64,000 nucleotides of DNA from Leptodactylus fallax. Its lineage: Eukaryota; Chordata; Amphibia; Anura; Leptodactylidae. Under the pieces are notes generated by a model. The model was not told where the DNA came from, did not search any database, and saw only the letters and a program-made list of their open reading frames with translations. Numbering within the stretch: the first letter of the stretch is position 1; each line of letters begins with the position of its first letter. Of this stretch, positions 54,736-64,000 are shown one piece after another. Position numbers and translations under genes: made by a program. Location of the stretch: the NCBI GenBank assembly GCA_947044405.1, contig CAMRHE010000133.1, positions 2,914,001-2,978,000 of the forward strand. The letters run 5' to 3'.

Positions 54736-55632
54736 AATCCCTTTAAGCCCTAGAAGAATGATGGATATTACAAATCTGTCATAAACTTCTCTTTCTTGAA
54801 AAGCATTTTACTAATAATCTCAGATTCAAAAATCTTCTTATTGTCCTTCAGTTGTCATCAGCACCTACAAAAAGTAGTACAAGGGAAACCTCCAACATAA
54901 AGCCGTCCTATAGTGCTCATTAGTGATGACGGTAGTAGACACCGTGTTATATGCTCAGTGTATGACTGGAGGGAACTCTGACTATTGTGATGTTCAGTAC
55001 AAGATGAAGAGGGGACATTCTTATTAAGATTTTTTCCTTTGTGTTCTTACATATACATCTATTTCTTATTCCGTCTGAGCTGCTCCTTCTGTTTCACCAT
55101 CTTCAGCACTATATGTACATATGTTCGTGTTTTGCGCAGCCTAAGGTGAAGTAACATCAGCAGTAAAATGTATAGAAAAGCCGCCCCGGCCTACCTAATT
55201 GCCGATTTCACAAGAAATATCTCAAGGCGTCGCATAACATAATGTTACTTAATGAGGAAGAGTCAAAAACAAGTTTTTATGGAGTCAAAGAAAGGTTTCA
55301 AAGAAGAAACAAAGAACTTTCTGCTGTAGGTGAAACGTGAAGAACAGAAATGCTATAGTTTAAAGGGATGGAAGAATTTCAAGTTCTTATGTCACATTAA
55401 ACTTTCCGATGATTAGCCTATATAATAGAACTTCACTGGCATCAGGACTTTTCTTAAGTAGAATCAGCAGGAAAGTAAGAAGATAAAATACATCTTGGGA
55501 AAAATATTCAATAGCAATGAAAGACAACTATCTCTAAAGATCCTGGACTGGACAGCAAGTAAATAAGCTACGAGAAACCAACTTGAGTCTATGGTGACCA
55601 GAGCCCACCACAAGGATGGATGGACTTGGCTG
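54736..55632. other. Non-coding stretch, nothing recognised
   Basis: Mixed AT-rich DNA with no recognised exon, transposon or tandem repeat. Confidence 0.35.
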
Positions 55633-55640
55633 CTTGGGGC

Positions 55641-56069
55641 TAAGGATGGGCGAACCTCTAAAGATTTGTTTCACCTGGTGTTTGTATGAAGCGATCCTCC
55701 AGTTTGGATAGAACCAGAGGTGAAATTATTATACTCTGGGGTCTCAGAGCCTATGTACCAGACATTATAATGTCACTAACCCGGGGTCATCACTAAGACC
55801 TGTGATTGGGCCTCAGAGCTGACCCTAGGTACCTGATGTTAGAGAAGAGTGACAGACACTGGCTCTGGCACACTTCTGAGACGTGACACGCACGGAGAAG
55901 GAAAAAACAGATGGCCGGATACCGCAAGGAGGCCCAAAAGAGGTGAGGGAAGATAGATCTGAATAGACCCCAGAGTATAATAATTTACTCGCTGGAGCCA
56001 TTTTAGTTTGCCTGAGATGAATCCCAAATTGTTCAGAATAATAGTTGTAAGATGATTCGCCCAACACTA
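55641..56069. mobile_element. Probable hAT-type MITE (429 bp)
   Basis: The ends TAAGGATGGGCGAAC and GATTCGCCCAACACTA fit the family. The flanking octamers CTTGGGGC and CTGGGGTC match only partly, so the insertion is old. The interior has GATTGGGCCTCAGAGC, GGAGGCCCAAAAGAGGTGAG and two TATACTCTGGGGTCT half-sites in opposite orientation. Confidence 0.7.
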
Positions 56070-57487
56070 CTGGGGTCCAGGTTGCACTTTCAGACCAAGG
56101 TGCCAGAGAACAGGTGAACTTGTAGGTTAAGGAAGGACCAAACCAAAAATCCTACAGTGGACAAAGAGAGAGAGTATTACACAAGCCATGGACAAAAAAC
56201 AGGAGCGTATGGGAATAGCCAAAATGATAGCAGACGATAGCAGAGATCCAAGTCATGGACAAGTCCAGGAGGTCATAGATAAAGCCAAATAAGCAAGACA
56301 GGGGATAACCAGAAGTCACAATCAGTTGAGCAAGAAACAGGGAAATTATTTGAGGAACAATGGGGGCCAAGATAAAGTACATGAAACATAATCACAGGCT
56401 GTGAATGAGTGTCAGAGTCAGGTTTATATAACCTGCCTCAGCTCTGGATTGTACAGTGATCGACCACTCTGATTGGCTTGGTAGACCGAGCCAGAGATTG
56501 ACTAGTGGTAATGCCAACCTTAACGTGAGAGCTGTGAGCAGTGATGGATGCAAGGTGGAGAAGCAGGAGCAGATATTGAGATTCCTCATACTATGAACAC
56601 GGTCAGATATTCCTTCTTGGAGCCACTGACATCCCTTCCCATATATTTCCAGTTTGGCAATGATCTCAAGCCAGCGAGAGGTGTCTTTCTTCATTGAAAT
56701 CTAAGCTGCTGGGTCAGCGGTCTCTCTGACTCCCATAGACTTAGGTGGAGAAGGCTACAGGCAGGTGAGTGTATCTAGTCTATACAGGGCTGGCAAGGTA
56801 GGTAAAACCCCCGGACCCAATGATAGGGAAGGTTCCCACTGTTGCTTACCACTCTGCAGTTGTGTGCCTTGCATAATTTCTCTAATACAGCACAGGATTT
56901 ATATATAACTGCACAGGACCTTGCTAAGTTCTCTTACCATCTTTTTAGGTTCTCTTGCAATCCAGGTCATTCTGGTACAACACATAGCGCTAGGTGGATT
57001 TTTCCTTTGTTATAATTTTAGCAGTTACTTAAAATTTGCATCTGTGGTTCCTTAAACTCACTGTCTGGGAGGCAGAAACAAGAGTAGCCACAGGCTGCAC
57101 TTTTTTCTATGGGAGATTTTTCTCTAAACACTTTAAGGATAGAATATCATAGACACATGTCCAAATGCTAATATAGCACAAAAATGTTGTATTGTTTTGC
57201 TACTAGCAACTCTTAAAGAATACGCCAGTCTTATAGTATGAATCTGGATATATTCTTTACAGAATACTAACCAACTCCCCCTGTCCCCCTGGACTATGTA
57301 CTTAAAAAACATCAGCCTGTCAATCACTTGCCCCGAGGTGCAGATCGGGTTCGCACTTGGCTCATGAATACGGCTGGATTTTCAATGCTTCTACTAGCCT
57401 AAATGGCACAACATTAAGGATTTTAAGCTGGCAGTTCTGCTTTAATAGCATTATTCTCTACAGGCATAATGTACTGGTATATGTATA
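56070..57487. other. Non-coding stretch, nothing recognised
   Basis: The 100-residue minus frame at 56392-56694 and others have no domain. No RNA gene or tandem repeat was found. Confidence 0.35.
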
Positions 57488-57862
57488 CAGTTATGTGCAA
57501 AAGTTTTAGGAAATTGCTGAAAAGTATCAATGCTTACAAAACTAAAAGTGTTTATAGCTTATTTTTGTCAATTGAAAAAATTTAGAGAAATCTCAATGGA
57601 TTCAATATTTGGTGTGACCTTTGCCCTTTGGAGGAGGAGTCCTGGAAGGGATGATACAGCCCCCACAGATCTAGCCCTGATCTCATCATCATCCAGTCTG
57701 TCTGGGATGACATGAAGAGACAGAAGGATTGGAGCAAGCCTACATCCACAGAAGATCTGTGCTTAGTTCTCCAAGATGGCGGGAACAATCTCCCTGCCGA
57801 GTTCTGCCAAAACTGTCTGTAAGTACCGAGAAGAACTGATGGAAGGCAAAGGGCAAAGGCCA
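57488..57862 (+). mobile_element. Short Tc1-derived MITE with left terminus
   Basis: TA at 57486-57487 precedes CAGTTATGTGCAAAAGTTTTAGG, the left terminal repeat of this family. Then come ATTTGGTGTGACCTTTGCCC, GTCTGTCTGGGATGACATGA and the KPTSTEDLC tail. The right arm is missing after GAAGAACTGATGGAAGG. It is the best copy for defining the left end of the five partial copies in the window. Confidence 0.8.
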
Positions 57863-59290
57863 CATCCCTCTATTGGGTGGACATACCTAGTTGAGGCCAA
57901 GGGCTCCGTAAACCTGCAGCCAGCCTTGCTTCTAGACATGGCTGCAATATAGGACTAAACCTGTTGGGTCCTCCATGGAGAGGAGTTCTCTGGCCAATAT
58001 ATTAGAATCCTGAATGCGGGGGGTCTCTATTAACTCAGAATTCAATAAAAGGGTATAGTGAAAATGGGTTTTCTGAACAGGATGATCCCTTTAAGGAAAA
58101 ACAGAGCCTGTCATACATGATTGTTTTGTACTGAGCTTCTTGTTTCCTTGACATAAAGCCTACATCTTGGTTTTATTCTCTCAAATCTTCGGCATCTCGT
58201 CCACAGGACACCTCTATTTACAGATGCATGAATAGGAGCCGCTCCATTACAGATTTCTGCATTTCAGCCTCACATCTGCTCGATAATCACCTGCGTACAA
58301 GTTTTTCTTCCATTCAATGTGCTTTGAAGTTATTTCCATCACGCTGGTTTTCAGCCCAGTTCTGCAGCATCTCATTTTAGGAATGCACCCTTTACAAAAC
58401 TTACCGAAGCAGAAGGAGAAATGCAAGGACATTTTAGGGACATTAACCTGTTTATATTGGTTTAGAACCGTGGTCCAGCCACAGGCTGACATGGGATGCT
58501 GGGAGTTGTAGTTTTTCAACAACAGGGAAAAGCAGATTTCAGATTCAGAGGTCTGGGAGAGTTGAGTGACATTGAGTGAAATGTAATGTGTACTATATCC
58601 AGGGCTTGCAATTGCAACCTGGACTTTATGTTAAGTATTATAGATGGCATGTAACAGTTGTGGGATCTTGCACAGACTGTGTATCAAGGCCCAGGGGATA
58701 ACATTTTGGTCAATAGAGTTTTGACCTTGTCACGTAGGTCCAGTTGTCAGGGGTCAATTCACTCCATTCACACAATCTTGCACTCACCTTTCACTCAAGC
58801 TGCAAATTGTGCATAAATCACACACCAACATAGTCCATGCACCCCAGATACACACCACCACCTACTATCATTTAATGGGTTTAGTAGGACTCCCACTCAC
58901 ATATGCATGTCTCTCTAATAGTCATACGCAAACACACTTTCAAAAGGTAATGGGTTCATAAAGCATACATGGATCACCATTAAATTGAATGAAGTGTTCA
59001 GTGCTTATATATAAAAAAGACAAACAATGCTGATAAAACAAGCAAAAAAGTTTGTAAAATAAAAGGAGAAAAAAACAGAAAAAAGACAGAAGGAGTTCCT
59101 ATCTGGCAGTCACAACCCTCCTCTTATGCCTGACTGTCCAATGTTATCAGCCATCTGTTAAAGCCATAAACCTTACTTGGTTTGTAAGTTTGCAACTTCT
59201 GGAGGAAAGAGACAGTCACAAACTTACGTTCAGAGCTGACCAAAAAATATGTTATAGATAGCAATGTCTTACTCCTTACGCCAGTTTTGT
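57863..59290. other. Non-coding stretch (possible conserved element at 58130-58440)
   Basis: 57870-58100 contains an old dispersed repeat closing with GATCCCTTTAAGG. 58130-58440 lacks repeats and has GATGCATGAATAG, ATTTCTGCATTTCAGCC and similar mixed sequence that could be conserved non-coding DNA. No gene is recognised. The rest is AT-rich. Confidence 0.3.
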
Positions 59291-59309
59291 CTCTTTAAAC
59301 TGGAAGTGC

Positions 59310-59751
59310 AAATATTATACTCTATCCTTAGACTCCAGAGTAAGTGGAGGCCTGGGGAACATGCAGAAAAATAATATACACTGATACTCTCCTTCTCCCA
59401 CCTTTCCTGTGCTCAACTTCATTGTGGTCCCCCGTTGTATCCTGGCCTGTCATGTCCTTTAGGGTGATGTCACGAGCCCTGGCGGACCTCTGAGGCCCAT
59501 GTTGGGCCTCAGAGGTCACGTGCGGTGTGCCAATATTTTGACTCTTTGGCATGAGTATCAATGTCTATTATTTTTCCCCACCTCCTCTGGGCTTGCACTT
59601 TGGGATATGAAGATATCCCATATATAATAATGATACTTTGGGATATGAAGAGATCCCATGTACAATAATGATTTGTGGGTGGCGAACCCCAACATTTTTT
59701 GGACAATTTGTAATAAACCTGGCTCGTTATAAACCAGTTTTCTCATCTCTA
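59310..59751. mobile_element. Degraded hAT-type MITE
   Basis: ATTATACTCTATCCTTAGACTCC at the left, AGGCCCATGTTGGGCCTCAG in the centre and AAACCAGTTTTCTCATCTCTA at the right end fit the family. The left terminus and target duplication are not recognisable. Confidence 0.6.
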
Positions 59752-61394
59752 TTTCTTTTATGGGAATTGCACCTTCTGTGCGCACATACTCAGATACTAC
59801 TAGGACTTACAGTAGGGCCAGATCATATAACAGGCAGATTGCAGCAAGAGAAGTAATATGGAGCAGGTATCAGCAGATAATATTCAAAGCAACAAAATGG
59901 GAACACAACAACAGATGAGGAAACGCATGGTCATGATAATGGGTGATGGTAGTGACCGTCAGGTAATCGAGCAGGTGGATGAGATAAAGCACATACAATC
60001 TCACAACAACTACTAACCTGCATTACAGACTCTAAGACCCACACAACTGGCTCCGAGATCTAGACATGCTGAAGCAAAAAGCAAAGCAGATCTGTTTGGT
60101 GACAATTCAAATTCCCAGATTCAGCGCAAGTCCAACTCTCCTTGCGGTGAGCTCTGGTGAAGGCGTCTGGGGGTCTGTCTTGGCTCGTAGAAATGTGCTA
60201 GTTTTAGACAGCTATCTCTACTGCTCGCAGTTATCATCCAATCTCCTGCTATTGCTTTTATTGTGGTCATAACAATACCTGTGCTCCCAAATAAATCCTT
60301 TTGTCGAATGTTTAAAAAGAACCTACAAAAAAGTTGCACGCGGCATGAATCGACATCTATAGTACATAAAAAAAAAAAGCACTTAAACATGTAAAGAATC
60401 ATTCCCATTCATTTTATTTCCACACTTCATGACCGCCCTTCACCGCCTGGTCATTCCATCAGAACGTCTTTAATGTGCTGACAGCGGAAACAGAAATTAA
60501 ATTATCTACACACAGAACTGTCGGACCTGCCATGACTAATTCATATAAATCATGTCTTGTAAAACTGCTGAGAACAAGTGGTCAGGTAGTCAAGGGGGAA
60601 TGGGGGGGATATTCAATTAAACATCTTCATGTAGTCACCATGCTGAATAGCCTGTTTACTACACGAAGCCCTAGAATTGTCATCCAAGACTGGCGTCCTA
60701 TCACCCTGCACTTATGTTGCACTAGCGCTCATCTTAATTATATCCTTAGAACTTACAGCTATCATTATAGGTGACGCATGGAGGACACTTTTGCTACGGC
60801 TACTCATTATCTGCCGGTTGCTGATTACTATACTTTTTCTTCAAAGTTGAAAACTTGCCTGCAGGATATTCCGTGAATTTTTTTTCTCTTTTTTTTATTT
60901 CTTATCCAATTGAGTCCATGCTGAGTCTTTTAAGTAAATGGGATTTTTTTTTAATAAACATTGAAAGGATAGGAGCTGCATGGGTTTAATATCAAAGTGG
61001 TCAGCCGTCTGTCACAGTGTTCCTTGTTATATTGGTAGGGGTTTTCAGGCTTGCGTTAAGTGATTGGATCCTGCTGGGGCTTACACAAACTGTGTTACAG
61101 TGGGAAGTGACAAATAGTCTAATGGGGTTATTTATGGAAATGTTCTGTGCCCGAGGCATTACACCTTATACAGCAATCTGGTACAAGAAAAAGTTGTCCG
61201 TGAGAGGAAGAACAGAAACTAGAGATAACTGTTTTTCCAAATTATGAAAAAAATGTGGAGCTTACAAGTAAATGTATAATATAAAGCAGATAGAAAGGAT
61301 ACGATTCACGCAAAAAATACAAAAAAGAGTTAAGTATGGAGACATTTTAGGGCACCATACACATCCAGGATGCTGTACATATGATACAGAAGGG
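59752..61394. other. Non-coding stretch, nothing recognised
   Basis: No exon, RNA gene or transposon is recognised. 60400-60570 is repeat-free, with ATTAAATTATC and GACTAATTCATATAAATCATG cores, and might be conserved non-coding sequence. Confidence 0.3.

Positions 61395-61445
<51 letters not shown>
61395..61445. repeat. (TA)n microsatellite
   Basis: About 25 uninterrupted TA repeats. Runs of alternating Tyr-Ile residues read from it on either strand are artefacts. Confidence 0.98.
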
Positions 61446-61446
<1 letters not shown>

Positions 61447-62385
61447 CATGTGACAGTACAAGAAACAAGTACAATAAAAACAAGCTTTCTTAGTAACAGA
61501 CAGGTGCAAACCTTACAAGAGCAGGGTCGGACTGGCCCACCAGAGAACCAGAGGATCCTCCGATGGGCACAGGCCCAATATTGTTCCATCAAAAGACATC
61601 CAATTCTGAAGGGTACTAAGTTCTTTTTCCTAGGAACCTCAGTCTGATACTGTACAAGAAGGGCGGGTCAGACAGGAGAGAATAGGAACTGTATAACAAT
61701 CTGAGAGTTGTGGACCTATGGTGTCACCAAACTGGCTTGGCTTTGGCCACTTCTAGGATCATTATCTAAGTGGCCTCCCTGGTATTGACCCTTTAATCCT
61801 CATATGGGTATCTGGACTTCGCTATAGGGAGACCACCAGATTTCTACTTCTTGGGATAGTCCAGGTGTTGGTGACAGCTGACCAGGCAGGTCAGGAACTA
61901 TGATGCAGAGCACTGAGAGGTCAGGCAGTACAGTTTGAGAGGTCAGGGCTGGCAGTATACATGAGAGTTTAGGGGACAGGTGTTTGGTCAGGGCAGGTGG
62001 AGTTTGTAAAGAGTAAGTAAATGGTCAAGTGGTTAGGCTGGAAGCACAGGTTCTATGTCAGGAACAGACTAAAGTCAATAACAGGTAGTCAGAAGATGGC
62101 AGCAGGCAGCGACAAAGTGAACAAGCTGAAATCAAACATTGTAAATCAAGCATGAACACTAGCAGGCTAAGAACCTAATTACTCAGGCAGGGCATGTACA
62201 GTGAAGCTGGCTCTTATACCCACAGACTAGAATAGATTGTCTTAATGGCATGGCACTTTGGGCCTCCATGCCTGTTGGGAGTGACATGGAGGTAGGTTAT
62301 TGGAGGACGTACGATTATCTGAAGAGGTGGGTTTTCATGTTGCCTTTGAAGTTTTTGATGGATTTGAAGATTATGTAAAGAGTAG
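61446..62385. other. Non-coding stretch with short repeated phrases
   Basis: AGGTCAGGCAGTACAG, AGGTCAGGGCTGGCAG and related CAGG/TCAGG phrases recur at 61880-62220, suggesting a degenerate short tandem repeat. GCAGGGTCGGACTGGCCCACC at 61521 resembles a common dispersed repeat. No gene was found. Confidence 0.4.
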
Positions 62386-62389
62386 ATAT

Positions 62390-62875
62390 TAGGAAAAGAA
62401 AGATGTGGGGAGGATCTTGCAAGATTTGGAGATTATATATGGGAGGTATTAGGGTGGGTGTAGAGATGTATGGAGGGGACAGGTTGGGGATCAGAGGTTA
62501 CGTGTGGGGATATATCAGGAGATTAGGATAGATATGTATGGAGGGGACAGGTTGTGGATTGGAGATTACATGTGGTATCGGTATCGGTATCGGTAGAGAA
62601 ATATAGAAGAGACAGGTTGGGTATTGGAGATTACATGTGGTATCGGTATCAGTAGAGAAATTTAGAGGAGACAGGTTGGGGATTGAAGATCATGTGTGGG
62701 GAGGTATTGGGACATTAGGGTAAGAATTTATGGAGGGAACAGGTTGCAGATTGGAAATTATGTAAGAGGAGGTATCCAGAGAATAGGGTAGAGATGTATG
62801 GAGAAGAAAGGTTGTAGATCTGAGATTACATGTTGGGGAGGTATCAGGAGAGTAGGGCAGGTATTCATAGAGGGG
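62390..62875 (+). repeat. 66-70-bp minisatellite, about seven copies
   Basis: Units share GGGGACAGGTTGGGGATTGG, AGATTACATGTG and GGGGAGGTATCAGGAGA. The spacing of ACAGGTTG is 60-70 bp. At 62576-62595 a short TATCGG tandem has formed inside a unit. Confidence 0.85.
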
Positions 62876-63589
62876 TTACTATCTATGTCCATGATTCTTG
62901 GACTGGTTCCTCACCTCCTTGTTTGCTCACAATACAGTTCCTCTGTGAAGGGGTTCTGGGGGTTCTCACCAACCAACAGCAATGTGAATGAGACCAATCA
63001 GGGCTGGGGTCCCATTACCCAGGACACATTAACAGTTGCAAGGACTGCCCCTACCATATGTCACACACACCCTTTGTTGCCCCAATAGGATAACCACAAT
63101 TAGAAATGTTCTCCAGGAAACAAACCTGGCATTTAATACAAATTTGGATCTGTAGAAACACAAGAATTTTCCTTTGAATGTAGAACAATTTATAGATTAT
63201 GTAACTTTGTGATACATCGCCGGTGTCTGCCATAAAAGGGATTATTTGGAGGTTCGGTACATTCTATTTTCTTCCCATAGCTTGTCAAAGCATCAGAAAT
63301 GGTTTTGATCTGTTCTAATTAAATGATCGGTTCTTTCAGGACGTTAATTCCTCATCTCACTGAGACAAAAAAGTTTTATTCTCTGTAAGAATGTAACATT
63401 GTCTCCATGAAGAAGGCCAGCTAAAAATATCCAGGACCTTGGGCCTTGATGACCATATATCATCAAAATAATCCTAGATTTTGCTATTGATAAATGTTTT
63501 ATCAGCATTTCCTCCTTAAACTTGGGCCAGGGGTTCTAATTCATCCAAAGAAGGGTCTACAGGGGGCACAGAAGTTGCACAGTGGCCCT
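62876..63589. other. Non-coding stretch, nothing recognised
   Basis: AT-rich DNA with no gene or repeat that I can name. Confidence 0.35.
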
Positions 63590-64000
63590 GTTTTTTTAAC
63601 TGTTTACTGAAACATATTCAAGTTATAGTTATATAATGGACATGGACATAAAGTCCAGACATTCAGATTTCATTTGAGGGTATCCACATTAAAATTGGAT
63701 GAAGGGTTTAGGAGTTTCAGCTCCTTAACATGTACCACCCTGTTTATAAAGGGATCAAAAGTAACTGGACAATTGACTCTTGGGCTGTTTCCTGGGCAGG
63801 TGTGGGCAATTCCTTCGTTATGTCATTCTCAATTAAGCAGATAAAAGGCCTGGAGTTGAATTGAGGTATTTGCATTTGGAAGATTTTGCTGTGAAGAAAA
63901 CTTGCGGTCAAAGGAGCTCTCCATGTAGGTGAAACAAGCCATCCTTAAGCTGCGAAAACAGAAAAAACCCATCTGAGAAATTGCTACAATATTAGGAGTG
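63590..64000 (+). mobile_element. 5' part of another Tc1-family transposon, cut by the window edge
   Basis: A long non-coding arm (GACATGGACATAAAGTCCAG, CTGTTTATAAAGGGATCAAA) leads to the start of a transposase. The frame around 63908-64000 encodes the helix-turn-helix start VKQAILKLRKQKKPI followed by EIATILGV. Two in-frame stops interrupt it (TAG 63926-63928, TGA 63974-63976), so it is a pseudogene. The left terminal repeat was not identified with confidence. The element differs from the other Tc1 families in the window. Confidence 0.75.

Noticed and set aside
61262..61592. Frames with long Tyr-Ile alternation
   Set aside because: Translation of the (TA)n microsatellite on both strands.

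Overview
This window reads as repeat-rich nuclear DNA of a vertebrate, most likely an anuran amphibian (frog or toad). The evidence is one spliced vertebrate exon, several Tc1 transposons of fish/frog type, a Gmr1-type Ty3/Gypsy retrotransposon, L1-like LINE tails, hAT-type elements with exact 8-bp target duplications, and many foldback and minisatellite repeats. Naming an anuran is inference from the repeat content. Nothing bacterial, viral-episomal or CRISPR-like is present.

Only one host-gene exon is supported: the last coding exon of an SLC36 (proton-coupled/lysosomal amino-acid transporter, A4/A1-like) gene on the + strand at 29666-29970. It has a clear polypyrimidine tract and AG acceptor. 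I could not recognise its upstream exons in the 29.6 kb before it, so most of that stretch would be intron or upstream sequence, now filled by transposons.

Layout. 0-16 kb: Tc1 family copies (1430-3046, decayed; 11343-12962, decayed and split by a hAT MITE; 14062-15632, nearly intact with one nonsense codon), short pieces of another Tc1 3' end, a duplicated repeat unit carrying a Tc1/mariner MITE in one copy only, and foldback hairpins. 16-21 kb: dispersed repeats, a 97-bp tandem repeat and a 558-bp hAT MITE. 21.5-28.8 kb: a 45/48-bp minisatellite split by a 6.56-kb LTR retrotransposon (21868-28424; 5-bp duplication AGCTG) whose pol order is protease-integrase-reverse transcriptase-RNase H. 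28.9-30.1 kb: antisense L1-like LINE tail, then the SLC36 exon. 31.6-35.2 kb: an antisense Tc1-like transposase relic, an inverted 97-bp array and a 38-bp array. 36-48 kb: hAT-type and foldback MITEs among non-repetitive stretches. 48.2-54.7 kb: a near-perfect 293-bp foldback, an LTR-like remnant, a 2.37-kb non-autonomous hAT element (50471-52841) and a 50-bp minisatellite. 55-64 kb: more MITEs, a (TA)n tract, a 66-70-bp minisatellite and the 5' part of another broken Tc1 at the right edge.

The best find is the Gypsy element. It has integrase upstream of reverse transcriptase (the Gmr1 arrangement), a capsid region resembling the SCAN domain, an intact YLDD and RNase H, but a Gly in place of the second catalytic Asp of integrase. 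All three of its frameshifts fall at or next to homopolymer runs. Nested insertions and empty-site comparisons let several insertion events be ordered directly from the sequence.
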